Below are positions 17,844-26,543 of a stretch of 64,000 nucleotides of DNA, piece after piece. The position numbers and the translations under genes are program-made. Where the stretch lies: NCBI RefSeq assembly GCF_000516555.1, contig NZ_AZSJ01000003.1, forward strand, positions 2,811,619-2,875,618, written 5' to 3'. Position 1 is the stretch's first letter. The number at the start of each line of letters is the position of its first letter. Origin of the DNA: Afipia sp. P52-10 (GTDB taxonomy: Bacteria > Pseudomonadota > Alphaproteobacteria > Rhizobiales > Xanthobacteraceae). Under the pieces are notes generated by a model. That model had not been told where the DNA came from, made no database searches, and worked only from the letters and a program-made list of their open reading frames with translations.

Positions 17844-19658
17844 ATGATCGATAGATACAAGAACCGTCCCACGGCGATCCGCGTGGTGCTGCCCTTTGTC
17901 TTCCGTCACTGGCGGAACCAGCCATGGCTGACGTCGGGCATTTCGCTCGCTATCGTCGGTGCCACCGTCGCCGACGTGTTCATGCCGCTGTTTGCGGGCA
18001 AGCTGGTCGACGCGGTTGCGCTTGGCGCCAGCGATATGGACGCTGCAAAGGCCGGGGCGATCTTCGCCTTCGGCGCGATCATCGCGCTCGGCCTGGCGCA
18101 ACTGACCCTGCGTCACCTCGCGTTCTGGGGCATCGTGCCGCTGACATTGCGGGTGATGTCGGACATCGCGCGCGAGGCGTTCCATCTTGTGCAGCGCTTC
18201 TCGACCGACTGGCACGCAAACAGCTTCGCGGGCTCGACGGTGCGCAAGATCACGCGTGGCATGTGGGCCGTCGACTTGCTGGACGATACGATCCTGCTCG
18301 CGCTGCTGCCGTCGGTGGTGGTGCTGGTTGGCTCGACGGTGCTGCTCGGCATTCACTGGCCGGCGCTCGGCGCGGTGATCGCGATCGGCTCGATCGCCTA
18401 TATCGCGATGACCGTGGTGTTCTCCACCAAGTACATCGCGCCGGCGGCGCGGCTGTCGAACGCCTGGGACACCAAAGTCGGCGGCACGCTCGCGGATGCG
18501 CTCACCTGCAACGCGGTGGTCAAGTCGTTCGGTGCCGAGGAGCGCGAGGATGCGCGTCTCGGCGGTGTCGTCGGCAAGTGGCGCAAGCGGGTGTGGCGGA
18601 CCTGGATGCGCTACACCAACACCAGCTCGATCCAGCTCGTCGTGCTGTTGGGCGTGCGCACCTCGGTTGTCGGTGGCGCATTGCTGCTGTGGCTAGCCGG
18701 CAAGGCGTCGCCGGGCGACGTGACCTATGTGCTGACGAGCTACTTCGTCATCCACGGTTACCTGCGCGACGTCGGCATGCACATCAACAACCTGCAGCGT
18801 TCGGTGAACGACATGGAGGAGTTGGTGGCGATCCACGACGAGGTGCCGGGCATTCTCGACGTGGCGGGCGCCAAGGCGCTGAAGGTCGCAGGCGGCAACA
18901 TCGTGTTCGATGACGTGACGTTCCACTATCGCGGGCATGCCACGCCGCTGTATCGCGACCTGTCGGTCAACATCCGCGCCGGCGAGCAGGTCGGTCTGGT
19001 CGGCCGATCGGGCTCCGGCAAGACGACGTTCGTCAAGCTGGTGCAGCGGCTGTATGATATCACCGGCGGCCGCATCACTGTCGATGGACAGGATGTGGCA
19101 GAGGTGACGCAGGCCTCGTTGCGGCAGCAGATCGCCATCGTGCAGCAGGAGCCGATCCTGTTCCACCGGTCGCTCGCCGAGAACATCGCCTACGCTCGGC
19201 CGGGCGCGAGCTTTGCCGAGATCGTGGCGGCGGCGAAGCTTGCCAACGCGCACGACTTCATCGAACGGCTGCCGAATGGTTATGGCACGCTGGTCGGTGA
19301 GCGCGGCGTCAAGCTCTCGGGCGGCGAGCGGCAGCGTGTCGCGCTGGCGCGTGCATTCCTGGCGGATGCGCCGATCCTGATTCTGGACGAGGCGACCTCG
19401 AGCCTGGATTCGGAATCGGAGGCGCTGATCCAGGATGCGATGGAACGGCTGATGCACGGCCGCACGTCGATCGTCATCGCGCACCGCTTGTCCACGGTGC
19501 GAGCGCTGGATCGCATCCTGGTGTTCGACCGGGGCCGCATCGTCGAGGAAGGCACGCATGCCTCGCTGGTGCGTGCGGGCGGCATCTATCGCTCGCTATT
19601 CGAGCGGCAGGTGCTGGAGCTCGGCGGTGCAGAGCTGGACAGCGCCGCCGCGGAGTGA
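17844..19658 (+). CDS. ABC transporter, fused permease and ATPase (exporter type)
   Basis: A 604-residue half-transporter: six-helix membrane domain (about residues 15-320) and ATPase domain (about 345-590). Walker A is GRSGSGKTT (near 387), signature LSGGERQRV (near 491), Walker B ILILDEATS (near 510) and H-loop IAHRLST (near 545), all intact. It should act as a homodimer exporting lipid, drug or peptide; substrate unknown. ATG at 17844 gives a normal N-terminus; 17805 is an alternative. A leader mini-ORF precedes it and a terminator follows. Confidence 0.9.
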   Translation: MIDRYKNRPTAIRVVLPFVFRHWRNQPWLTSGISLAIVGATVADVFMPLFAGKLVDAVALGASDMDAAKAGAIFAFGAIIALGLAQLTLRHLAFWGIVPLTLRVMSDIAREAFHLVQRFSTDWHANSFAGSTVRKITRGMWAVDLLDDTILLALLPSVVVLVGSTVLLGIHWPALGAVIAIGSIAYIAMTVVFSTKYIAPAARLSNAWDTKVGGTLADALTCNAVVKSFGAEEREDARLGGVVGKWRKRVWRTWMRYTNTSSIQLVVLLGVRTSVVGGALLLWLAGKASPGDVTYVLTSYFVIHGYLRDVGMHINNLQRSVNDMEELVAIHDEVPGILDVAGAKALKVAGGNIVFDDVTFHYRGHATPLYRDLSVNIRAGEQVGLVGRSGSGKTTFVKLVQRLYDITGGRITVDGQDVAEVTQASLRQQIAIVQQEPILFHRSLAENIAYARPGASFAEIVAAAKLANAHDFIERLPNGYGTLVGERGVKLSGGERQRVALARAFLADAPILILDEATSSLDSESEALIQDAMERLMHGRTSIVIAHRLSTVRALDRILVFDRGRIVEEGTHASLVRAGGIYRSLFERQVLELGGAELDSAAAE

Positions 19659-19686
19659 CGCAAGCGGCAGACCATGCAATAGTGAC

Positions 19687-19715
19687 CAAGGCCCGGTGCA
19701 TCGCATCGGGCCTTG
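19687..19715 (+). terminator. Intrinsic terminator after the ABC transporter
   Basis: A perfect 9-bp inverted repeat, caaggcccg / cgggccttg, lies 28 bp after the transporter stop and is followed by a short T-containing tail (tcgtatcg). It separates the transporter from the thiolase-like gene. Confidence 0.55.
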
Positions 19716-19747
19716 TCGTATCGCCAACAGACAATCCGGGGAGGGGC

Positions 19748-20884
19748 ATGAGTTTCATCAGTGGCGTCGGACTGACCGCTTATGGCAAGCACGAGGGTTC
19801 CTCGACGCTTGACCTGATGAGCGAGGCGGCCGCGCTCGCGCTTGCGGATGCAGGGCTGAAGCGGACCGAGATCGACGGCATCCTGTGCGGATACTCGACG
19901 ACGATGCCGCATCTGATGTTGGCGACCGTATTCGCAGAGCATTTCGGTATCCAGCCAAGCTATGCCCACGCGATCCAGGTCGGCGGTGCTACCGGCCTCG
20001 CCATGACAATGCTGGCGCACGAACTGGTAGAGGCGGGCGTCGCGAAGAACGTGCTGGTGGTGGCGGGTGAGAATCGCCTCACCGGACAGGCGCGGGACTC
20101 GGCGATCCAGACGCTGGCGCAAGTTGGCCACCCGGATTATGAGGTTCCACTCGGACCGACCATTCCGACGTATTATGGTCTCGTCGCCTCCCGTTACATG
20201 CACGAGTTCGGTATCACAGAGGAGCAGCTTGCTGAATTCGCAGTGCTGATGCGCAACCATGCGCTGGCGCATCCGGGCGCGCAGTTCCGCGAGCCGATCA
20301 CTGTGGCGGACGTGATGGCCTCACGCTCGATCGCGACGCCGTTGAAGCTGCTCGATTGTTGTCCGGTGTCCGATGGTGGAGCGGCGTTCGTCATCAGCCG
20401 TGATCCCACCAACGATCACCGCATCCGCATCATGGGATGCGGCCAGGCGCATCTGTTCCAGCACGTCACGGCGGCGCCGACGCTGACGCATTTCGGTGCG
20501 GCGGAGGCCTGCGCGCGGGCGAAGGCGAAGGCCGGTGTCGATCTCAAGAACATCGATTATGCGGCCGTCTACGACAGCTTCACCATCACGCTGGCGATCC
20601 TGCTGGAGGAACTTGGGGTGGCGAAGCGCGGCGAGGCAGCGCTGATGGCCCGTGCCGGCGCATTTGGTGTCAAGGGCCGGCTGCCGCTCAACACCCATGG
20701 CGGGCTGTTGAGTTATGGCCATTGCGGGTCCGGCGGCGCGATGGCGCATGTGGTCGAGACGCATCTGCAAATGACTGGCCGCGCCGGAGCGCGGCAGGTG
20801 CGCGATGCGTCGCTGGCGCTGCTGCATGGCGACGGCGGCATCATGTCGTCGCATGTCAGCATGTTCGTGGAGCGGGTGCGATGA
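19748..20884 (+). CDS. Thiolase-like protein lacking both catalytic cysteines (lipid-transfer/aldolase type)
   Basis: A 378-residue thiolase-fold protein of the SCP2/lipid-transfer group. The usual nucleophile region NNCATGS reads VGGATGL (Cys to Gly), and the C-terminal CxGxG region reads HGDGG. NTHGGLLSYGHCGSGGA keeps the NxxGG...GH part. Proteins of this kind, together with a DUF35 partner, form retro-aldolases that cut beta-hydroxyacyl-CoA side chains (for example Ltp2 in steroid degradation). The DUF35 gene follows with a 4-bp ATGA overlap. ATG at 19748 follows GGGGAGGGGC. Confidence 0.85.
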   Translation: MSFISGVGLTAYGKHEGSSTLDLMSEAAALALADAGLKRTEIDGILCGYSTTMPHLMLATVFAEHFGIQPSYAHAIQVGGATGLAMTMLAHELVEAGVAKNVLVVAGENRLTGQARDSAIQTLAQVGHPDYEVPLGPTIPTYYGLVASRYMHEFGITEEQLAEFAVLMRNHALAHPGAQFREPITVADVMASRSIATPLKLLDCCPVSDGGAAFVISRDPTNDHRIRIMGCGQAHLFQHVTAAPTLTHFGAAEACARAKAKAGVDLKNIDYAAVYDSFTITLAILLEELGVAKRGEAALMARAGAFGVKGRLPLNTHGGLLSYGHCGSGGAMAHVVETHLQMTGRAGARQVRDASLALLHGDGGIMSSHVSMFVERVR

Positions 20885-21246
20885 GTGCGAAGCAACAGGC
20901 CGCTGCCGATTGGACAAGCGGGACGCCAGCGATCGTCTATCAGGCGTGCGGGGCGTGCAAACACATCTGGTATTTCCACCGCAGCTTCTGCCCGTCCTGC
21001 GGCGCGACCGATGTTGCTGATCACAAAGCCTCGGGCGAGGGCGTCGTGCATGCGATCTCGGTCGTCACGCGCGCGGCGACGCCGGAGGCGCGCGCCCGTG
21101 TGCCTTACGCGGTCGTGCTGGTCGATATGGCGGAAGGCTTCCGCATGATGGGCCACGGCGAGAATGATCTGAGGATCGGCGAGCGGGTGCGCGCGCGTTT
21201 CGAGGATTTCACCGGCCGCATCGTGCCGTTCTTCGCGCGCTCATAG
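20881..21246 (+). CDS. DUF35 protein: zinc ribbon plus OB-fold
   Basis: A 121-residue acyl-CoA-associated OB-fold protein. The N-terminal zinc ribbon is CGACKHIWYFHRSFCPSC (CxxC...CxxC); the OB-fold follows with ARVPYAVVLVDMAEGFRMMG and RVRARFED. Such proteins bind and activate a thiolase-like partner, and this gene overlaps the preceding thiolase-like gene by ATGA. The two probably make one complex. The exact acyl-CoA substrate is not predictable. Confidence 0.88.
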   Translation: MSAKQQAAADWTSGTPAIVYQACGACKHIWYFHRSFCPSCGATDVADHKASGEGVVHAISVVTRAATPEARARVPYAVVLVDMAEGFRMMGHGENDLRIGERVRARFEDFTGRIVPFFARS

Positions 21247-21348
21247 CGCGGGTCCGAAACTGGCGAGGGGCCTGGCGGTTTCGCGCCAAGCCCCTCGTGA
21301 CAAGCATGATCCCGCGAGCATTCGATCTCGGGATATGCCCGACAGCGT

Positions 21349-21784
21349 GTCAGCCAGCCTGTAAGCCGGGTTCTGTAGGGCACCGCCGCTCGCGCGGACG
21401 ATACGTGACGGCCATTCCTCTGGGACAGCGTTCACACGCTGCCTCAAGCAACCTACCCGAACGGCAAGGCCAGACATGCCCCGCGGTGTTATCGCCTGAG
21501 GCGAACTTACCGCTACGCCGTTCCTATTCGGTTTTGCTCCCGGTGGGGTTTGCCATGCCGCCGCCATTGCTGCCGGCGCGGTGCGCTCTTACCGCACCTT
21601 TTCACCCTTACCGCGTCCGAAGACGAGGCGGTTCGTTCTCTGTGGCACTTTCCCTGAAGCGGCGCGGGCTCACGCCTTCACCGCTCCGCCGGACGTTATC
21701 CGGCACCGTTTGTCCATGGAGCCCGGACTTTCCTCCCTCGCGGCCTTTCGGCGTTTGCGAGAGCGGCCGTCCGGCCGACTGACT
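21349..21784 (-). ncRNA. rnpB: RNase P RNA, bacterial class A
   Basis: Read on the minus strand, the region holds the universal P4 strands: GAGGAAAGTCCGGGCTCC (21718-21735) near the 5' end and ACAGAACCCGGCTTACAG (21359-21376) near the 3' end. The terminal P1 helix pairs GTCAGTCGGCC (21773-21783) with GGCTGGCTGAC (21349-21359). The roughly 436-nt length fits the class. It is the catalytic RNA that trims tRNA 5' leaders. Exact ends are estimated from P1. Confidence 0.95.
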
Positions 21785-21925
21785 GCGCTGTGATGGGGAT
21801 TTCGGAGCGCTTCGTCAAGCCGCGGCCAGCGATGATGCGGCATTTCGCGGCCTCTCGTTTCTCGCTTCCTTCAGCTTCGGTTCATTTGGGTGCGCCCAGG
21901 TTCGGGCAACGGGGATGCGGCGGGC

Positions 21926-23749
21926 ATGCGACGAAAGCTGACGGTTCTTATTCTTGTCGTGGGCGGATGGAGCCTTGGCTGGGCAGCAGATGCGGCCGCT
22001 GACTTCACGCAGGACAGCAACACCTGTTTTCTGAAAGGTCCGCCCTTGGCGCAACGGTTGCAGGCGTGTGACCGGCTGATAGCCACCAAGGGCCTCAAAG
22101 GCCTCGACCTTGTCTACGTCAATCGCGGAACGGCCCTTGCTGACGCGAACAGGCATGACGATGCGATCGCAGACTTCAGTCGTGCGCTGCATATCAATTC
22201 CAAGAGCACCATCGGGTACATCGGTCGCGGAAAGAGCCGGCTCGCAAAGCAGGGTTACGAGCAGGCGGTTGCCGATTTCAGCGTGGCGCTCGCGTTGGAG
22301 CCTGACAATCTGGCCGGATATTTCGGCCGTGGCTTGAGCTTGTTCGGGGCGAAACAATACAAGCAGGCGACTGCGGATCTCGACCAGGTGATCCGTTTGG
22401 CGCCATCGCTTCAGGCGGCCTATACCACCCGTGGCCAGAGCAGGCACGCGGATGGTGACTACGCGGGCGCCATCGCGGACTACGACATCGCCATCCGTTT
22501 GAATTCAAAGGATGCGACCGCCTACGCCGGGCGCGGCATCAGCCGCTACGCCAGCAAGGACTACGATCGCGCGATCGCGGATTTCGATGGTGCGATCCGT
22601 CTGCAGCCTCAGAATGCGGAGAGTTATCGCAACCGTGCGCTTGCTTGGCAGGCGAAAAATGATCACGCGCGCGCGGTGGCCGATTTCAATCGGGCGATCG
22701 AGCAAGGGGCCGCCGACGTACTCAGCTATACCGGCCGCGGACGCAGCCGGAGTGAGGGCAGGGATTTTGCCGGTGCGATCGCCGACTTCGATCGGGCGCT
22801 CGCGATGACCCCGGACTTCGCGCCGGCGTTGCTGGGGCGGGCCGCAGCCTATGAAGGGGCCGGCGATCCCGCCAAAGCCCGATCGGATTATCTCGCAATG
22901 CTTGCGGTGGATACGGGCGAAGACATCGAAGCACTGCGAGCAAAGGCGCAGGGACGGTTGGCGGTGTTGGGACCGCTGCAAGGGCAGGGGCTCACGCAGA
23001 CGGGCCGCCGTGTGGCGCTGATCGTCGGCAATGGCGCCTATCGCAATGTGCCGCCACTTCCTGGTCCCGCACGCGATGCCGCCTTGATCGCGACGTCGTT
23101 ACGCCGGGTCGGATTCCAGACGGTGACTCTCGTCAACGATCTCGGTCTCGAACCGCTGCTTGCAGCTCTGCGGGCGTTCGCGGCCGAGGCCGCAACCGCG
23201 GACTGGGCAGTGATCTATTTCTCAGGCCATGGTCTCGAGATCGATGGCCGGAACGTGCTGATCCCGATCGACGCCAGGCTCGAATCCGATCGCGATGTGG
23301 AGCTTGAAACAGTATCGTTGCAGCAGCTTCTGCAGGCGGTGGAGGGCGCGCGCAAATTGCGTTTGGTGCTGCTCGATGCCAGCCGCGACAATCCATTTCC
23401 CGATAGAATGAAAGTTAGCGTGGCGACCCGTTCGATCGGGCGGGGCCTCTCGCGGGTCGAGCCGGAGCTGAGCACGCTCATCGTCTATGCTGCCAAACAT
23501 GGTCAGGTTTCCGTTGAAGGTGATGGCAACAACAATCCGTTCGCACGATCGCTGAGCAAATGGATCGAGACCCCCAACGTGGAGATCCGCAAGCTGTTCG
23601 ATCTGGTGCGGGACGACGTGATGGAGGCGACCGGGCAGCGCCAGCAGCCGTTTCGCTACGGCTCGATCTCAGGGCGCGACGATTTTTATTTCGCAACCGG
23701 CGATTCCGTGGTCAAGAATCCCGCGCATCCCGCCGCCAACGCACAATGA
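21926..23749 (+). CDS. TPR-repeat protein with inactive-looking caspase-fold domain
   Basis: A 607-residue exported protein. A signal peptide (about residues 1-25) is followed by about eight TPR repeats (residues 45-340; repeated YxNRG...A..DFxxAL pattern) and a C14 caspase-like domain (about 365-590). The catalytic histidine is present at H435 (YFSGHGLE), but the cysteine of the DACRDNPF motif is serine, S486 (LLDASRDNPF, codon AGC at 23381). One base change would restore Cys. This makes it a pseudo-orthocaspase of H/S type, probably a scaffold or a weak serine variant. ATG at 21926 starts the signal peptide. Confidence 0.88.
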   Translation: MRRKLTVLILVVGGWSLGWAADAAADFTQDSNTCFLKGPPLAQRLQACDRLIATKGLKGLDLVYVNRGTALADANRHDDAIADFSRALHINSKSTIGYIGRGKSRLAKQGYEQAVADFSVALALEPDNLAGYFGRGLSLFGAKQYKQATADLDQVIRLAPSLQAAYTTRGQSRHADGDYAGAIADYDIAIRLNSKDATAYAGRGISRYASKDYDRAIADFDGAIRLQPQNAESYRNRALAWQAKNDHARAVADFNRAIEQGAADVLSYTGRGRSRSEGRDFAGAIADFDRALAMTPDFAPALLGRAAAYEGAGDPAKARSDYLAMLAVDTGEDIEALRAKAQGRLAVLGPLQGQGLTQTGRRVALIVGNGAYRNVPPLPGPARDAALIATSLRRVGFQTVTLVNDLGLEPLLAALRAFAAEAATADWAVIYFSGHGLEIDGRNVLIPIDARLESDRDVELETVSLQQLLQAVEGARKLRLVLLDASRDNPFPDRMKVSVATRSIGRGLSRVEPELSTLIVYAAKHGQVSVEGDGNNNPFARSLSKWIETPNVEIRKLFDLVRDDVMEATGQRQQPFRYGSISGRDDFYFATGDSVVKNPAHPAANAQ

Positions 23750-23782
23750 CTAGGACGCGCGCAATGACTCCGCGATCTCGGC

Positions 23783-24637
23783 TTACGCGATCTTGGAACG
23801 GCCGGCGTTGCGCAGAACGATGAGATCGGTCAGCGTGGCAATGGTCGAGGGATCGGCGATGCCGTCCACCCGCGCCGGGCGGAAATGCCGCTGAAAGGCC
23901 GCCACCACGTCGCGGGTCGAGCTGTCATAGTGGCTGCTCGCCGATATGCCGTAACCGTAGTCCGCCAGTGCTTGTTGCAGCGCGAGCACATCAGGTCCGG
24001 ACGAACCCATTTCAAGTGTCGGGCCGGACACGATCTTCGCGGGGTGGACGAACAGGCCGACGCCGGAATCCGCCAGCAGCTGCCACGGAAACTTCTCCCC
24101 GGGATCCTGTTTGCGGCCCGGCGCCACGTCGGAGTGGCCGAGCACCCGCTCGCTCGGGATGTTGCGGCGAATCATGATGCCCTTGCAGAGCGCGATCACG
24201 GCGGCGATCTGCCGGAGCGGGTAGGCTGGCAGGCCGTGGTCGTGGCCGCCGTTGATGATCTCGACGCCGATGGAGCAGGAGTTGAGGTCGGTGTCGGTTC
24301 CCCAGGTGGCTGCACCGGCATGCCAGGCACGTAGCGTCTCGGGCACGCACTGAATGATCCGCCCGTCCTCGCGGACGATGTAGTGGGCCGAGACTTCTGT
24401 GCCGGCCACGGTCAGCCGCCGGATGGCACTCTCCGCGTCGGCCATGCCGGTGTAGTGCAGCACGATCATGTCGGGCGCACGCCCGCCGCGGCGGTCGCCG
24501 TAATTGGCGGAGGGGATGATGTCGGCGACGACCGACGAGTCAGGAACGAATTTCATCTCGCTTGTAGCCCAGGGGGACGGCAGCGCCTGCCGGCGCCGGA
24601 CGGTCGAATCTGCCTGCGAAAGGGAGTTCTGGGACAT
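23783..24637 (-). CDS. N-acetylmuramoyl-L-alanine amidase, AmiD type, with peptidoglycan-binding domain
   Basis: A 284-residue amidase that cleaves between MurNAc and the stem peptide. The Amidase_2 domain has zinc ligands in VLHYTGM and HSDVAPGRKQDPGEKFPW, with NSCSIGVEIIN between. A C-terminal PG_binding_1 domain (VLALQQALADYGYG...AFQRHFRP) anchors it to the wall. The start at 24637 has a poor ribosome site; ATG at 24556 (257 residues) begins right at the conserved region and may be the real start. No signal peptide is seen, so it could act in the cytoplasm on recycled fragments. Confidence 0.88.
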   Translation of the reverse strand: MSQNSLSQADSTVRRRQALPSPWATSEMKFVPDSSVVADIIPSANYGDRRGGRAPDMIVLHYTGMADAESAIRRLTVAGTEVSAHYIVREDGRIIQCVPETLRAWHAGAATWGTDTDLNSCSIGVEIINGGHDHGLPAYPLRQIAAVIALCKGIMIRRNIPSERVLGHSDVAPGRKQDPGEKFPWQLLADSGVGLFVHPAKIVSGPTLEMGSSGPDVLALQQALADYGYGISASSHYDSSTRDVVAAFQRHFRPARVDGIADPSTIATLTDLIVLRNAGRSKIA

Positions 24638-25136
24638 GCAACAGCACGGTCACAAGCAAGGAACAATGGTCGCCGCCCGCGAATCCAAAACGCTGCAGCG
24701 ATTCTGTCACTAAAGCCCACCGGTTAGTGCAGTACAATCGCAACGGGAATGTTTGTAGTGGATTTGTTAATATCTGTGGCAGGAATGCACCCGGTGCCGT
24801 CGCATGACCGCAGCGAGCGCGCGCTTCTCACAGCGGGCAGGGGTTGCCCACGGCGCTGCCCCGTCAACGGTTCTTTAACGTTAACGGCCGTTACTGAGGG
24901 GTGAAGGAGCCGAACCGTCAGGGGAGGCAGCAAACGCCGTTGATGCGCCGAATCATTCCATGGCCGCAGCTATCCGCCTGCTTGGCACCGTTCCGCGACC
25001 GCTGCACCCGCGCGGCGGATCGTCTGCGGCTGGATGCGAGCAATTTTCTGAAAATTTACGGCTGCTTAGGAACCGGCGTGGCAACCATCGGAATAGGCGG
25101 GCAGCACGACAGACAGGCACCTTCTGGAGCCGGACG
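24638..25136. other. Leader region of the division and cell-wall cluster
   Basis: No gene is confidently seen in these roughly 500 bases before rsmH. No MraZ-like gene is present at its usual place. A frame from GTG 24901 ends at 25140, overlapping the rsmH start by 4 bp, but its sequence resembles no family. The main dcw promoter probably lies here; a TTAACGTTAACG stretch near 24875 stands out but has no assigned role. Confidence 0.5.
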
Positions 25137-26162
25137 ATGATTGGGCGCGGCGACGATTTCGCAGCGACGGGTGAGGCGGCTCCCCATGTGCCAGTGCTGC
25201 TCTCTGCTGCAATGCACTGGCTCGCGCCGCGCGACGGCGGCCTCTATGTCGACGCCACTTTCGGCGCCGGCGGCTACAGCCGGGCTATTCTTGCTACGCC
25301 GGGAACGCGTGTGATCGGCATCGACCGGGACCAAACCGCGATCATGGCCGGGTTCGGACTGGTCGACGGTTCGGGCGGACGGCTGACTCTGGTCGAAGAC
25401 CGCTTCTCGAACCTGAATGAGGTTTGCGAGTCGCAGGGCGCCTCCGCGGTGGACGGCATCGTCATGGATATCGGCGTTTCGTCGATGCAACTGGACCGGG
25501 CGGAGCGCGGATTCTCCTTCCGACTCGATGGCCCGCTCGACATGCGTATGGGCAGTGACGGTCCAAGCGCGTCTGACGTCATTGCTGCGGCCTCGCAGGC
25601 AAGCCTTTCCCGCGTGCTGGCAACGCTCGGCGAGGAGAAGTTCGCGCGCCCGATCGCCCGCGCCATCGTCGAGGCGCGGAAAGAAAATCCGATCGTGACT
25701 ACGCGCGCGCTGGCCGAGGTCGTGTCACGGGTGCTGCGGCCGCGGCCGGGCGAGATTCATCCGGCCACCCGCACATTCCAGGCTCTGCGTATCCTGGTCA
25801 ACGAGGAGCTCGACGAATTGCGGGGTGCGCTGATAGCGGCCGAGGCGGTGCTGAAACCCGGCGGCCGTCTGGTCGTGGTCTCGTTCCACTCGCTGGAAGA
25901 TCGCATCGTCAAGACGTTTTTCGCTGATCGCTCGCGTGTTGGCGGCGGATCGCGGCATCAGCCCGAGCTGCATCACGCGCCGCCGAGTTTCAAGGTGCTG
26001 ACCAGGCGCCCCGTCGTTGCCGGTGACGATGAAACTGCGGCCAATCCGCGCGCGCGGTCGGCAAAGCTGCGTGCCGCGGAGCGAACCGACGCGCCGGCAC
26101 ATTCCGCCGAGCAGGATGACACCGGCTTTCCGTCGCTTGCCGACGTGATGAAGGGACATTGA
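25137..26162 (+). CDS. rsmH: 16S rRNA (cytosine1402-N4)-methyltransferase RsmH (MraW)
   Basis: A 341-residue SAM-dependent enzyme methylating C1402 of 16S rRNA, traditionally the first gene of the dcw cluster. Signatures: [10 protein letters not shown] at the N-terminus, the SAM site [30 protein letters not shown], and [13 protein letters not shown] near the C-terminus. Start is ATG at 25137 with a TGGAG site; the open frame upstream gives no conserved residues. ftsL follows after 3 bp. Confidence 0.96.
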   Translation: MIGRGDDFAATGEAAPHVPVLLSAAMHWLAPRDGGLYVDATFGAGGYSRAILATPGTRVIGIDRDQTAIMAGFGLVDGSGGRLTLVEDRFSNLNEVCESQGASAVDGIVMDIGVSSMQLDRAERGFSFRLDGPLDMRMGSDGPSASDVIAAASQASLSRVLATLGEEKFARPIARAIVEARKENPIVTTRALAEVVSRVLRPRPGEIHPATRTFQALRILVNEELDELRGALIAAEAVLKPGGRLVVVSFHSLEDRIVKTFFADRSRVGGGSRHQPELHHAPPSFKVLTRRPVVAGDDETAANPRARSAKLRAAERTDAPAHSAEQDDTGFPSLADVMKGH

Positions 26163-26165
26163 CGC

Positions 26166-26543
26166 ATGCGCATCGTCCATCTCTTCGTCATCTGCGGTTT
26201 GGTCTTCGCTGCGGCTTATGTCTATCGCATCAAGATGGAATCGACCGTCCGCACCGAACATGTGATGAAACTGCGCTCCGACATTCGCAAGGAGCGGGAC
26301 GTGATCGCGAAGCTGCACGCGGACTGGGCCAAGCTCGATACGCCAGGTCGTCTGCAGGGGCTCGCCGAGCGGCACACCAAGCTGCGCTTCATCGAATCGA
26401 CCCAGTACGACAACTTGAAGAACCTGCCGGAAAGGCCGCCGAGCTTCATCAAACCCAACGACCCCGATCCGATCGGCACGATGATCGAGGCCGCCGATCC
26501 CGATCTGACCGCATCGATAACGCCGCCGGAGGCCGCGCGATGA
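26166..26543 (+). CDS. ftsL: Cell division protein FtsL
   Basis: A 125-residue bitopic divisome protein. It has a single N-terminal membrane helix (about residues 4-20) and a short periplasmic coiled coil (RTEHVMKLRSDIRKERDVIAKLHADW). The segment LDTPGRLQGLAERHTKLR is the usual end of the FtsL-like core. The C-terminus is longer and Pro-rich. It lies between rsmH and ftsI, as expected, and its stop overlaps the ftsI start (ATGA). It should link FtsB/FtsQ to FtsWI. Confidence 0.88.
   Translation: MRIVHLFVICGLVFAAAYVYRIKMESTVRTEHVMKLRSDIRKERDVIAKLHADWAKLDTPGRLQGLAERHTKLRFIESTQYDNLKNLPERPPSFIKPNDPDPIGTMIEAADPDLTASITPPEAAR

Noticed and set aside
24901..25140. 79-codon frame before rsmH with an ATGA overlap
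   Set aside because: The overlap is attractive but the start is GTG with poor spacing, the protein resembles no family, and it is not MraZ-like.
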